From Prochloraceae cyanobacterium (lineage in GTDB: Bacteria > Cyanobacteriota > Cyanobacteriia > Cyanobacteriales > JASJDA01): a stretch of DNA of 54,310 nucleotides. The stretch's first letter is position 1; each line of letters starts with the position of its first letter. The DNA lies in assembly GCA_030065755.1 (NCBI GenBank), contig JASJDA010000009.1, forward strand, positions 1 to 54,310. The letters are read 5' to 3'. Position numbers and translations under genes: made by a program. Below the pieces are notes generated by a model that saw only the letters and a list, made by a program, of their open reading frames with translations, made no database searches and was not told where the DNA came from. Shown here piece by piece: positions 32,454-41,705 of the stretch.

Positions 32454-32487
32454 AAAGAGGGATGAATTGAGGACTCGATCGCGCAAA

Positions 32488-34398
32488 TTAACTGCTGACT
32501 GGGGTTGGCTGCTTGCTAAAGAATTTATGCAAGACTTTTTCAGCAATTTGAGGACTGGTTAAACCGAGATCTGCTTTAGATTCGTCGGGTTTAGCGTGAT
32601 CTACTAACTTGTCTGGCACGCCAAAACGCTGTAGGGGTACTAAAACGTCATTATCTAATAACGCTTCAGCTACTGCTGAACCAAAGCCGCCTATTACACA
32701 ACCTTCTTCTAGAGTTACAACCTTACCGATGCGATCGGCTAAAGGCAAGATTAATTCTGTATCTAAAGGCTTGACAAAACGGGCGTTAACCACTGTTGCT
32801 TCAACTCCGTGTTCGCTGAGAATTTCAGCTACTTGAGTGGCACTATAAACCATAGAGCCGTAAGCCACCAGCAAAACATCGTCTCCATTGCGGAGAATTT
32901 CGCCTTTACCGATGGGTAAAGGTTCCCAACCTTCTTCCATCAGAGGCACGCCAATACCGCTACCTCGTGGATAGCGCAGGGCAATGGGACCGTCGGTGTA
33001 GTTAACACCTGTTACTACCATTTTTTGCAATTCTGCCTCGTCTTTAGGCGCCATAATAACCAGATTGGGAATGCAGCGCAGATAGGCTATATCGTACATT
33101 CCTTGGTGAGTGGGGCCGTCGGCACCGACAATACCAGCCCGATCGATACATAAAAAGACAGGTAGATTTTGAATTGCTACGTCGTGAATAACTTGGTCGT
33201 AAGCCCGTTGCAAGAAGGTGGAATAAATAGCTGTAACAGGGCGCATACCTTCACAAGCTAAACCAGCAGCCAGAGTAACTGCGTGTTGTTCGGCAATACC
33301 CACGTCGATGTATTGTTTGGGCAGTTTAGCGTGAAATTTGTCTAAACCCGTACCCGTTGCCATTGCTGCAGTAATGCCGATAATTTTCGGGTTATTTTCT
33401 GCAAGTTTGGTGAGAGTGTGGGCAAAAACTTTCGAGTAACTAGGAGGTTTGGGTTTGTTGGAAGGGATAGCTTTGCCAGTAGCCAGGTTAAAGGGATTTT
33501 GAGCGTGATAGCCAACTCGATCTTCTTCAGCTATTTGATAGCCTTTGCCTTTTACTGTCGCTACGTGAACTAAAACTGGTCCAGGAACTTTATGGCCTTG
33601 TTTGAAAGTAGAAATCAATTCTGAGAGATCGTGACCGTCGATCGGGCCGAAATATTTAAAGCCTAATTCTTCGATCACTGCACCCACTTTAGAAACTGTC
33701 AGGCGCTTCATACCTTCTTTGACTCTTTCCATTTCTGGAGTTAGAGATTCCCCAAAGAAGGGTAGATTTTTAAACTGTTCTTCTAGGTTATCGGAGATAA
33801 ACTGAACTGGATCTGAAAGACGTACTTTGTTCAAGTAACGAGAGATAGCCCCGACGTTGGGGGAAATTGACATTTCGTTGTCGTTGAGAACTACCATTAA
33901 ATTGGTATCGGGCAAGTGTCCGGCATGGTTAATTGCTTCTAATGCCATACCGCCTGTAAGTGCCCCATCCCCAATTACGGCTACCACTTTAAAGTCTTCC
34001 CCTCTGGCATCTCTAGCTAGTGCCATACCCAAACCAGCAGAAATACTAGTGGAAGCGTGACCCGCACCAAAATGATCGAATTTGTTTTCACATCGCTTGA
34101 GATATCCGGCTACTCCGTGCTTTTGCCGTAGAGTGTGAAAATTATTGTATCTTCCTGTAACCATTTTGTGGGGATAGGCTTGATGTCCTACATCCCAGAT
34201 CACTTTATCTCTGTCTAAGTCTAGAGTTTGGTATAAAGCGATCGTAAGTTCTACAACACCTAATCCTGGACCCAAATGACCGCCACTAGTGGCTACTGTC
34301 TGTAGGTGTTTTTCTCGAATTTGACGTGCAATATCCTCTAGTTGACGGATGGATAAACCGTGCAATTGATTTGGATGAGTAATTTCACTTAGGTGCAT
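32488..34398 (-). CDS. dxs: 1-deoxy-D-xylulose-5-phosphate synthase
   Basis: 636 residues. ThDP-dependent condensation of pyruvate and glyceraldehyde 3-phosphate, entry step of the MEP isoprenoid pathway that feeds carotenoids, chlorophyll phytyl chains and quinones. Seen: [15 protein letters not shown] (substrate-site His), [10 protein letters not shown], the ThDP motif [18 protein letters not shown] ending in VLNDN, the transketolase pyrimidine-domain stretch [13 protein letters not shown] and [11 protein letters not shown] with the catalytic Glu. Full length. Three small palindromes stacked 55-130 bases upstream may lie in its leader. Confidence 0.95.
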   Translation of the reverse strand: MHLSEITHPNQLHGLSIRQLEDIARQIREKHLQTVATSGGHLGPGLGVVELTIALYQTLDLDRDKVIWDVGHQAYPHKMVTGRYNNFHTLRQKHGVAGYLKRCENKFDHFGAGHASTSISAGLGMALARDARGEDFKVVAVIGDGALTGGMALEAINHAGHLPDTNLMVVLNDNEMSISPNVGAISRYLNKVRLSDPVQFISDNLEEQFKNLPFFGESLTPEMERVKEGMKRLTVSKVGAVIEELGFKYFGPIDGHDLSELISTFKQGHKVPGPVLVHVATVKGKGYQIAEEDRVGYHAQNPFNLATGKAIPSNKPKPPSYSKVFAHTLTKLAENNPKIIGITAAMATGTGLDKFHAKLPKQYIDVGIAEQHAVTLAAGLACEGMRPVTAIYSTFLQRAYDQVIHDVAIQNLPVFLCIDRAGIVGADGPTHQGMYDIAYLRCIPNLVIMAPKDEAELQKMVVTGVNYTDGPIALRYPRGSGIGVPLMEEGWEPLPIGKGEILRNGDDVLLVAYGSMVYSATQVAEILSEHGVEATVVNARFVKPLDTELILPLADRIGKVVTLEEGCVIGGFGSAVAEALLDNDVLVPLQRFGVPDKLVDHAKPDESKADLGLTSPQIAEKVLHKFFSKQPTPVSS

Positions 34399-34454
34399 AC
34401 CAGGGTATTATTCAGATCGATTTACTATTTGTTGATATCTCACAATTTATTGAT

Positions 34455-34527
34455 AATCTAAAACTAAGTTAATACTTTAGTTTTAGATTCTTAGAATCGA
34501 TTCTCTAATGGTTGTATCAAGCAACCA
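34455..34527. promoter_or_regulatory. Cluster of palindromes upstream of dxs
   Basis: AATCTAAAACTAA (34455-34467) with TTAGTTTTAGATT (34477-34489), then the 12-base palindrome AGAATCGATTCT (34493-34504), then TGGTTG-TATCAAG-CAACCA (34509-34527). The rest of the 34399-34891 gap shows no gene. A role in dxs leader folding or as a terminator of an opposing transcript is possible. Confidence 0.35.
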
Positions 34528-34891
34528 CTAATACGTCAAGCACAACCAAAATTATGCCATTCGCTTTACTTGAATTAACTACGCTAAAAGTTTTACTCTA
34601 ACAACGATTCATGCCAGAAACCCCATACTTTTATTCTTTTATCAAGGTAAAATAACCTACTATTTAACGCAGTGACTTTCCAGTTTGCAGCAGATTATAA
34701 CTCTATTAAGAGTTGAGTATGATAATTATAGCGCGATTTCCCTACAATTAAATTGGAAATTATAATTGCACTTACCTCGCGTTTTGAACAAACGGTATCA
34801 GTGGGACGATACTTACATTTAGCTCTCTAATATATCCTATTTTTTTGCGAGTATCGATACAAGTATTTACTCGTTAGTGGAAACTCGTAAC

Positions 34892-35260
34892 TCACTTTTG
34901 ATGTAAAATCAGGCGATTACCAGCAGGATCGTAAGCGTAGATTTCTCTACCATGTGAAGCAATAATAATTTTTCCTGGTGGCGGATATCCTATCTCGGTT
35001 AAGCGCTCGATCGCTTCTTCTAAATTTTCTACTTCTATACACAAACTCATCGGGCTGCCAGCAGAGTCAGCAAACTCCTGCTGGTTATTTTCTTTGGGTT
35101 TAAAAATCCCCAGACGCAAGCCCTTTAGATTAAATTCTGCGTAAACTTTAGCGATCGTTGGATTTGGTTCGGTTCCTAGTAGTTGGCTATAAAATTCTAC
35201 CAGAGTGACAAAATCATCTGAGGCTATGGTTACAAATGCATCAGCGTATTTAAAAGTCAT
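34892..35260 (-). CDS. VOC (glyoxalase/bleomycin-resistance fold) family protein
   Basis: 122 residues, one VOC module. It has FVTLVEFYSQLLGTEP, LRLGIFKP, MSLCIEVENLEEAIERLTEIGYPPPG and the C-terminal EIYAYDPAGNRLILHQ typical of the fold. Members are metal-dependent lyases, dioxygenases or drug-binding proteins; the usual metal ligands are not all evident, so the activity is unknown. Its ATG overlaps the TGA of map by 4 bases (ATGA), so it is translationally coupled to map. Confidence 0.75.
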   Translation of the reverse strand: MTFKYADAFVTIASDDFVTLVEFYSQLLGTEPNPTIAKVYAEFNLKGLRLGIFKPKENNQQEFADSAGSPMSLCIEVENLEEAIERLTEIGYPPPGKIIIASHGREIYAYDPAGNRLILHQK

Positions 35261-36024
35261 TCAGAAGCAAGGGTCAAAATTTCTACTCCACTTTCAGTCA
35301 CGGCGATCGTATGCTCGAATTGGGCGGAGAGTTTGCGGTCTTTGGTTATCGCCGTCCAGCCGTCGTTTAATACTGTAGCTTCCCAAGTTCCTTCATTAAT
35401 CATCGGTTCGATCGTAAAAACCATTCCTTCACGCAAGCGCTTGCCTTTTCCTCGCTTGCCGTAATGGGGAATTTGTGGGGCTGTATGGAATATGCGGTTA
35501 ATTCCGTGTCCGACAAAATCTCGCACTACTGAAAAGCCATTTGCTTCGGCATATTCTTGAATTGCTGCGCCTATATCTCCTACGCGCGCCCCTGGTTTAA
35601 CTTCGGCAATGCCTCTTGTCAAACATTCTTCGGTGACTTCTACTAATTTTTTAGCAACAGGAGAGGGAGTCCCTACGAAAAAAGTTCTCGATGTATCTCC
35701 GTGATATCCGTCGAGGATAGGGGTAACGTCGATATTGATAATATCTCCGTCTCGGAGAATTTCCTCGGCGTTGGGAATTCCGTGGCAGATTACCTCGTTT
35801 ATACTAGTACATATGGACTTGGGAAAGCCATTATACCCTAGAGGTGCGCTTTTTGCTCCCTTTTCTTGCGTCCAGCGTTCGGCTTCGTCGTTAATCTCTA
35901 GAGTGCTTACTCCTGGAGTTACCATTGGTGCGAGGTAGTCTAACAGTTGGGCGGCTAAACGTCCAGCCTGACGCATTTTTTCTATTTCTCTTTTTGAAAG
36001 GAGAGTAATTGTTTCGGTTGCCAT
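35257..36024 (-). CDS. map: Methionine aminopeptidase, type I
   Basis: 255 residues. It removes the initiator Met from new proteins. The five metal ligands of the pita-bread fold are present: two Asp in INIDVTPILDGYHGDTSRTF, His in VGHGINRIFHTAPQIPHYG, Glu in FTIEPMI and Glu in AQFEHTIAV. Substrate His is in EVICHGIPN. The N-terminus is short (TITLLSKREIEKMRQAGR), without the SH3-binding extension. It overlaps the VOC gene downstream. Confidence 0.93.
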   Translation of the reverse strand: MATETITLLSKREIEKMRQAGRLAAQLLDYLAPMVTPGVSTLEINDEAERWTQEKGAKSAPLGYNGFPKSICTSINEVICHGIPNAEEILRDGDIINIDVTPILDGYHGDTSRTFFVGTPSPVAKKLVEVTEECLTRGIAEVKPGARVGDIGAAIQEYAEANGFSVVRDFVGHGINRIFHTAPQIPHYGKRGKGKRLREGMVFTIEPMINEGTWEATVLNDGWTAITKDRKLSAQFEHTIAVTESGVEILTLASE

Positions 36025-36148
36025 TAGTTTTGCTTCCTTCTAGAACTATAAGTAAGTGTTGTGAGTTTATTATTTTTGCTGGTTTGGCTACACTTATTTA
36101 TTAAAATTAACAAATAAAAATTTAATTTAATTGACCCAGCCTGAGGCT

Positions 36149-36436
36149 AGAGGGAAAAGGGAACGGGGAACAGTAAAATTTAACAGTTGCCAGCGAACAG
36201 TTACCAATTATCAATTGATTCAAAAATGAATTCACAACTGTTCACTGATAACTGTTCGCACACAAACTAGCGATCGCCTTACCAATACCTTTGCGATCTC
36301 GCTCTTTGCGAGGCGCTGCGCGATCGCCACAATTACTAAAAAAACTAACAGATTGCCACTCAATTATACAAGGGACGAACTCGCGATCGCTCTCTCTGAA
36401 ATTGTGCTGTGGCTCGATCCTCTTTACAGCACAATT
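36149..36436. repeat. Repeats and inverted repeat between map and the DUF427 gene
   Basis: The 446-base gap has no convincing gene. It holds AAAGGGAACGGGGAACAG (36155-36172), CAGTTACC/GATAACTG-type units (36183-36255), several HIP1 octamers (36271, 36321, 36383), and an 11-bp inverted repeat AATTGTGCTGT (36400-36410) with ACAGCACAATT (36426-36436), which may end the DUF427 transcript. Confidence 0.5.
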
Positions 36437-36470
36437 CAGTATTTTTGTCAACTAAAGTAATTAGATTTTA

Positions 36471-36755
36471 TCAAACCTCAACTGTGACCCCTCTCCAAAA
36501 GGCAACGTGGTCTTTAATATTTTGCGCTTTATCTTTGGGGTTAGGATAATACCAAGCAGCATCTTTATTTTCTTTGCCATCGACTACGATGGTATAGTAG
36601 CTAGCTTGACCTTTCCAGGGACAACTAGTGTGGGTATTACTTTCTTGAAAATATTCACTATTAATAGAGTCTTTAGGAAAATATTGGTTTCCTTCGACTA
36701 CTTCGCACTTATCGCTTTCAGCTAAAACAGCACCATTCCAAATTGCTCTTGGCAT
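36471..36755 (-). CDS. DUF427 family protein
   Basis: 94 residues covering the whole DUF427 domain: AIWNGAVLAESDKCEVVEGNQYFP, then SCPWKGQASYYTIVVDG, AAWYYPNPKDKAQNIKDHVAFWRGVTVE. It is a small single-domain beta-rich cytoplasmic protein, common in cyanobacteria. Biochemical role not known to me. It is transcribed divergently from recQ across a 92-base gap. Confidence 0.85.
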   Translation of the reverse strand: MPRAIWNGAVLAESDKCEVVEGNQYFPKDSINSEYFQESNTHTSCPWKGQASYYTIVVDGKENKDAAWYYPNPKDKAQNIKDHVAFWRGVTVEV

Positions 36756-36847
36756 TTTACTTTATTTGTTGATAATTATTGATAGTTATCAGTCATTAAT
36801 TATATTCCGAGCAATGCTCGCTGGCTTCAAGGGGAGAAGATTTCAAT

Positions 36848-38968
36848 ATGTGGCGATCGCTAGAACAAGCATTAAAACACTTCTTTGGTTATGAAAGTTT
36901 TCGTCCCAGACAGCGTCAAATAATTGAAGAAGCACTCTCTAATCGAGATTTACTGATAATTATGCCAACAGGTGGCGGTAAATCTTTGTGTTTCCAACTG
37001 CCAGCATTGCTAAAATCGGGTTTAACAGTAGTAGTCTCGCCCTTAATTGCCCTCATGCAAGACCAAGTAGATGCTCTGCGAGATAATGGTATTGGGGCAA
37101 CCTATATCAATAGTAGTTTAAATTGGCAAGAAGTGCGCTCGCGACAAGGAGATATTCTTGCTGGCAAGATAAAATTGCTTTACGTAGCTCCAGAAAGATT
37201 AGTAGCGGATAGATTTAGAGAATTTTTAGACAAAGTAGCCTCAGTAGTGGGAATTTCTGCTTTTGCGATCGACGAAGCTCACTGCGTTTCGGAGTGGGGA
37301 CACGATTTTCGTCCGGAATACAGGCAAATGATACAATTGCGCGAGCGCTATCCTCAAGTTCCCGCGATCGCTCTTACGGCTACAGCTACTAAAAGGGTAC
37401 AGCAAGATATTATCCAACAGCTCGGTTTAAAACAACCTAGCGTTCACATTGCTAGTTTCAATCGTCCTAATCTATATTACGAAGTCTTCCCTAAAGAAAG
37501 CAGAAGTTACAACCAGCTATTAAAGTTTATACGAGCAGAAAAAGGAAACGCAGGAATTGTTTATTGTCTTTCTCGGCGATCGGTCGATGAAATTGCTTAT
37601 AAATTAGGCAAAGATAACATTAAAGCACTACCTTATCACGCGGGAATGAGCGACAGTGCGAGAATGTCCCATCAAAATCGATTTCTGCGAGATGACGTAC
37701 AGGTAATGGTTGCTACTATCGCTTTTGGGATGGGAATTAATAAACCCGACGTGCGTTTTGTCATCCACTACGACTTACCCACTAACTTAGAGAGATACTA
37801 TCAGGAATCCGGACGTGCTGGAAGAGATGGAGAAGCTGCTAAATGCATTCTCTTTTATAGTACTGGCGATATTAAAAGGATAGATTATTTTATCGAACAA
37901 AAAACCGATGCCAACGAACAAAGAATATCGCGTCAACAATTACGTCAAGTAATTGACTATGCTGAAGGATTAGACTGTCGTCGCAATATTTTGGTAAGTT
38001 ATTTTGGAGAAAGGTTTAAAGATAATTGCAACAATTGCGATAATTGTTTAGATCCCAAACCTATAGAAGATTGGACGATTGAAGCGCAAAAATTCCTTTC
38101 TTGTGTAGCGCGGTGTAGGGAAAGGTTCGGTACGAGACACATTATAGACGTGTTGCGCGGCTCTAAAAAGAAGAAAATAGAACAGTACGGACATCATCTA
38201 CTGTCTACCTATAATATCGGTAGAGATAAAACCGCAGACGAGTGGAAAATGCTAGCGCGATCGCTAGTTCATCAAGGTTTAGTTAAGGAAACTACCGACG
38301 GATACCCCATACTCAAACTCAATAAGCGCAGTTGGGAAATATTGAGAAAACAACGTCAAGTAAATATTGCTGTTAATAAAAAATCTACTTCTGGGGTTGT
38401 GGGAGATAGTAACGCATCTGAAATAGAAATGCTTTTCGATCGCCTCAGAGAATTGCGCAAACAAATAGCTGATTCTCAGTCTGTCCCACCTTACGTTATT
38501 TTTGCAGATTCCAGTCTTAAATTGATGGCACAGTTAAAACCTCAAACTCTAGATGATTTTGCAAAAGTTTCTGGGGTAGGTGCTTACAAACTCAAACACT
38601 ATGGCGATCGCTTTGTGTCTGAAATTCGTGCTTTTTGTTGCGAACAACAATTACCCGTACCCCTTCCTTCTGCTAGCAAAATGACAACGTTACAATTTCA
38701 CCAACAGGGTTTAACAGTCGAAGAAATTGCCGCTGAACGTAATTTAAATGTTCGTACTATTAACGACCATTTAAGCGAACTAATTGAAATGAATCAACCT
38801 GTAGCTTTAGAGAGACTAGTTCTTCCAGTTAGGCAAGAATTAATTCTTAAAGCTATTAAAATTGTTGGTGGTGAATCTCTCAAAACTATACGAGAGAATT
38901 TGGGAGAAAATTACACCTACGAAGAAATTAAATTAGTAAGAGCTTGGTGGCGCAGGACGCGATCGTAA
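36848..38968 (+). CDS. recQ: ATP-dependent DNA helicase RecQ
   Basis: 706 residues. 3'-5' helicase of recombination and replication-fork repair. Seen: Q-motif region FGYESFRPRQRQII, Walker A TGGGKS (41-46), DEAH at 142-145 (AIDEAHCVSEWGHDFRP), motif III TATAT, motif VI QESGRAGRDG, RecQ zinc-binding region (CRRNILVSYFGE, then CNNCDNC), winged helix, and an HRDC domain (PPYVIFADSSLKLMA, FAKVSGVGAYKLKHYG). A C-terminal helix-turn-helix stretch (GLTVEEIAAERNLNVRTINDHL) is typical of longer RecQ proteins. It ends 2 bases from the opposing PATAN gene. Confidence 0.93.
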   Translation: MWRSLEQALKHFFGYESFRPRQRQIIEEALSNRDLLIIMPTGGGKSLCFQLPALLKSGLTVVVSPLIALMQDQVDALRDNGIGATYINSSLNWQEVRSRQGDILAGKIKLLYVAPERLVADRFREFLDKVASVVGISAFAIDEAHCVSEWGHDFRPEYRQMIQLRERYPQVPAIALTATATKRVQQDIIQQLGLKQPSVHIASFNRPNLYYEVFPKESRSYNQLLKFIRAEKGNAGIVYCLSRRSVDEIAYKLGKDNIKALPYHAGMSDSARMSHQNRFLRDDVQVMVATIAFGMGINKPDVRFVIHYDLPTNLERYYQESGRAGRDGEAAKCILFYSTGDIKRIDYFIEQKTDANEQRISRQQLRQVIDYAEGLDCRRNILVSYFGERFKDNCNNCDNCLDPKPIEDWTIEAQKFLSCVARCRERFGTRHIIDVLRGSKKKKIEQYGHHLLSTYNIGRDKTADEWKMLARSLVHQGLVKETTDGYPILKLNKRSWEILRKQRQVNIAVNKKSTSGVVGDSNASEIEMLFDRLRELRKQIADSQSVPPYVIFADSSLKLMAQLKPQTLDDFAKVSGVGAYKLKHYGDRFVSEIRAFCCEQQLPVPLPSASKMTTLQFHQQGLTVEEIAAERNLNVRTINDHLSELIEMNQPVALERLVLPVRQELILKAIKIVGGESLKTIRENLGENYTYEEIKLVRAWWRRTRS

Positions 38969-38970
38969 GT

Positions 38971-39870
38971 TTAAACTGCCAAAAGAAATAACATGAGAGT
39001 AAAACCTATGCTTTGCAGCCAAACAGCAGGTTGAGATTCAACTTTCTTTTCTATGGATTTAAACGTGTAACTAAAAAAGGAAAGTATGGGTTTTCTTCTC
39101 ATACTTGCTCTGATTTTCGCTTGAGATGGAGATAATTCTTTTATGACTCCAGCTACCACTAAACGAAAAGCCGCTCTTTGAACGTTTGCTAGAGACTGAT
39201 GTAGTTGCTTGGCTATGGTTTCTATTGTGGTTGTGCCATTAGCTCTTTTCCAGATATACAATTCTAGAGGGTCGAGTTGGAATTCTGGCTGAGAAACTAT
39301 TCGCTCTAATACCGAATTTTCTTCTGGAAGTTTAGCTGTACCAGCAATATTTTCCCACTTTTTGACCTTTCTTAAAGCAAATAGTGCTATTTGTCTAGCT
39401 CTCATCCTAATTCCGGTCATTTCCAGCCAAGGTAACTCTGTTGGATTAGTTATTTTAACGAAAGAAATTTGAATGTTTAATGTATCTGAAGGCAGTTCAA
39501 ATATGTGATATATTTGCTCTAATTTAATCTGAAATAGCAACTGTAATTGTTCTGTTTTAAGAACTCCCATTTTTCTGAGGTGAGTTCCTAGAGGAATTCC
39601 TGGGGGACACAAGTCCTCTAATTTTTCAATTACTCGTCGCTTCAGCCAACCTCGATTTTCAATTGAAGCAATTAAGTCTGAATGCTCTGAGTTATTGGTA
39701 ATTGCCATTAGCCTTCCTTTGTCAAACCAAAGCCCAAAGGTACTTTGTCCGTCAGGACCTCTAGCTTCTAAAGGAAGGTTTATAATTAGTTTACCTGATT
39801 TATTACCTGAATCTATGAGTTGAAAAAGTTCTAGTAATGAAAAGGTTTCTAAAGAGCTTGTTATATTCAT
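38971..39870 (-). CDS. PATAN (DUF4388) domain protein
   Basis: 299 residues. N-terminal PATAN/DUF4388 domain (LETFSLLELFQLIDSGNKSGKLII... GLWFDKGRLMAITN, about 5-100), as found at the front of cyanobacterial PatA/PixG-type response regulators. The middle (about 100-240) resembles the second PATAN-type and winged regions (LKTEQLQLLFQIKLEQIYHIFELP; IETIAKQLHQSLANVQRAAFRLVVAGVI). No receiver domain is present. The last 15-20 residues (LQSIGFTLMLFLLAV) could be a membrane anchor. Likely a regulatory adaptor for motility, phototaxis or differentiation signalling; partner unknown. Confidence 0.75.
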   Translation of the reverse strand: MNITSSLETFSLLELFQLIDSGNKSGKLIINLPLEARGPDGQSTFGLWFDKGRLMAITNNSEHSDLIASIENRGWLKRRVIEKLEDLCPPGIPLGTHLRKMGVLKTEQLQLLFQIKLEQIYHIFELPSDTLNIQISFVKITNPTELPWLEMTGIRMRARQIALFALRKVKKWENIAGTAKLPEENSVLERIVSQPEFQLDPLELYIWKRANGTTTIETIAKQLHQSLANVQRAAFRLVVAGVIKELSPSQAKIRASMRRKPILSFFSYTFKSIEKKVESQPAVWLQSIGFTLMLFLLAV

Positions 39871-40145
39871 CTAAAATTATCCCCAGTTTAGTATATTAGC
39901 TAAATTTATTTAATAACTAGTCACTCTCTGTTAGGACGGATGCATCTCAATCAGGTTCCCTAAAAATAAACGAAATATTTAAAACATTTGAAGGAAAAAT
40001 TAAACTTGAATTTTGCGAAAATATATATAGGTCTGTACATCATACCATATTTTTTTATTTTGCGTGCGATCGAAAACGACTTTAATTGTGTTTTTTGTTA
40101 CTTCAAGAGGTCATATGAATTCCGTTTAATCGATCGTAAATGCCG

Positions 40146-40366
40146 TAACAGCAAGGGTGAGAAGGGGGAGAAGGGGTGACGGGGCGATCGGACAGTCGTC
40201 ATAAACCGATAACCTATTTTGCTAACCGACAACTTCAAAGAAAAGGAATCTCTTGATAAAAATGAACTTTTTGCAGCCCCTATAAAAAATAGAATCATTG
40301 GACCTCAGTCCCCCAGTCTCCCCCTCTCCCCACACTCCCTCATCTCCCCCATCTTCCCATCACTCG
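40146..40366. repeat. Low-complexity and dispersed repeats downstream of pdhA
   Basis: AGGGTGAGAAGGGGGAGAAGGGG (40153-40176, mixed purine tract), a third copy of the TATAAAAAATAGAATCATTG repeat (40281-40300, with CCCC before it), and CCCCCTCTCCCC tracts to 40360. The gap from 39871 to 40367 shows no gene. Confidence 0.5.
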
Positions 40367-40367
40367 T

Positions 40368-41402
40368 CTAATCTTCAGCAAAAACATAGCGATAGAGTTC
40401 GCTAGGATGAGGTTCTGGACTATTTTCTGCCAATTCTACAGCCAGATCGATTTCTTGTTGTACTTTTATTTCAATTTCTTTAAGTTCTTCACGATCGGCT
40501 AGATTGTTTTCGATTAGATAGTTCGCAAATTTTTTGATGGGGTCGCGGGAGATCCAAAACTGTTTTTCATCTTTGGAGCGAAGTTTGTCTGGATCTGCTA
40601 AGGAGTGACCTCGAAAACGATAAGTCAGAGCTTCAATAAGGGTTGGTCCTTCTCCAGCACGAGCGCGTTCGACCGCTTCTTTGGCTACAGAGCGAACTGC
40701 TAATACATCCATTCCATCTACTTCTACCCCAGCCATTCCAAAAACACTGGCTTTTTTATAAATTTCCGGCTGAGAAGTGGCTCGATCGTGAGCCATACCA
40801 ATTGCCCATTTATTATTTTCTACCACGTAAATAATGGGCAACTTCCAAAGAGCTGCCATATTCAAGCATTCAAAAAATTGACCGTTATTGCTGGCTCCGT
40901 CCCCAAAAAAGCAAGCAGTTACTTGTTGAGCAAAACTTTCATCACCCAAAACTTCTCGTCGATACTTGCTCTGAAAAGCTGCTCCTGTAGCGACAGGAAT
41001 TCCTTCTGCGACAAAAGCATAACCCCCTAAGAGCTTGTGGGGAGCAGAAAACATGTGCATCGAGCCACCGCGACCTTTACTACAACCAGTTTCTTTCCCA
41101 AATAATTCTGCCATCACTTCTTTGGCTGGTACTCCACAACTTAAAGCGTGGACGTGGTCGCGATAGGTGCTGGAAACATAATCTTCTCCAACTCGCATGG
41201 CTTTAATGACTCCGGTGGAAACAGCCTCTTGACCGTTATAGAGGTGGACGAAGCCAAACATCTTACCTCTTTGATACATTTGAGCGCAGGTATCTTCAAA
41301 AAAGCGTCCCAAAATCATGTCTTCGTAAAGTAATAATCCTTCCTCTTTAGTAACTTCTGAAGAAGTAGCCTTAAATTCTGGTAAAGTTCGTTCGGAAAAC
41401 AT
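40368..41402 (-). CDS. pdhA: Pyruvate dehydrogenase E1 component, alpha subunit
   Basis: 344 residues. ThDP-dependent decarboxylation of pyruvate within the pyruvate dehydrogenase complex. Seen: [52 protein letters not shown], the ThDP motif starting [17 protein letters not shown] and ending VVENN, and [12 protein letters not shown], which in regulated E1 enzymes is the phosphorylation-loop region. Full length for the cyanobacterial/plastid form. The beta-subunit gene is not adjacent, as is usual in cyanobacteria. It is divergent from ftn2 across 303 bases with no further gene. Confidence 0.93.
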   Translation of the reverse strand: MFSERTLPEFKATSSEVTKEEGLLLYEDMILGRFFEDTCAQMYQRGKMFGFVHLYNGQEAVSTGVIKAMRVGEDYVSSTYRDHVHALSCGVPAKEVMAELFGKETGCSKGRGGSMHMFSAPHKLLGGYAFVAEGIPVATGAAFQSKYRREVLGDESFAQQVTACFFGDGASNNGQFFECLNMAALWKLPIIYVVENNKWAIGMAHDRATSQPEIYKKASVFGMAGVEVDGMDVLAVRSVAKEAVERARAGEGPTLIEALTYRFRGHSLADPDKLRSKDEKQFWISRDPIKKFANYLIENNLADREELKEIEIKVQQEIDLAVELAENSPEPHPSELYRYVFAED

Positions 41403-41705
41403 GGGTTTTATAGTATCTTGACAGCAAATGTGAATGTATTCTGTTATTGCTGAGGGACAAAGAGAGTTTCACCTCAGCGATCGCACTTTGGTTGTGCAAG
41501 AACAGTTTAAGATTAAATTGCTCGCTTGGGATAGTAAATCTATTGAATTTATAAAATTGAAAGGAAATATTTTTTACTCTAGCGATTCTTCGATCTAGAA
41601 TATATCTGCCAAATTATGGTTTTAGTAGTTGCAGTCAAACAAACAACCTATTGATTGGCTTAATTATATTGTTAATCAAATAATCCTGCTCCGGAGAACT
41701 AACCC

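Noticed and set aside
36242-36451. 69-codon minus-strand frame between map and the DUF427 gene
   Set aside because: Built from HIP1 octamers and an inverted repeat; no recognisable domain and irregular composition.
40277-40304. TATAAAAAATAGAATCATTG considered as a promoter (-10 TAGAAT)
   Set aside because: No matching -35 in any of the three copies and no downstream gene in the right orientation; better explained as a dispersed repeat.
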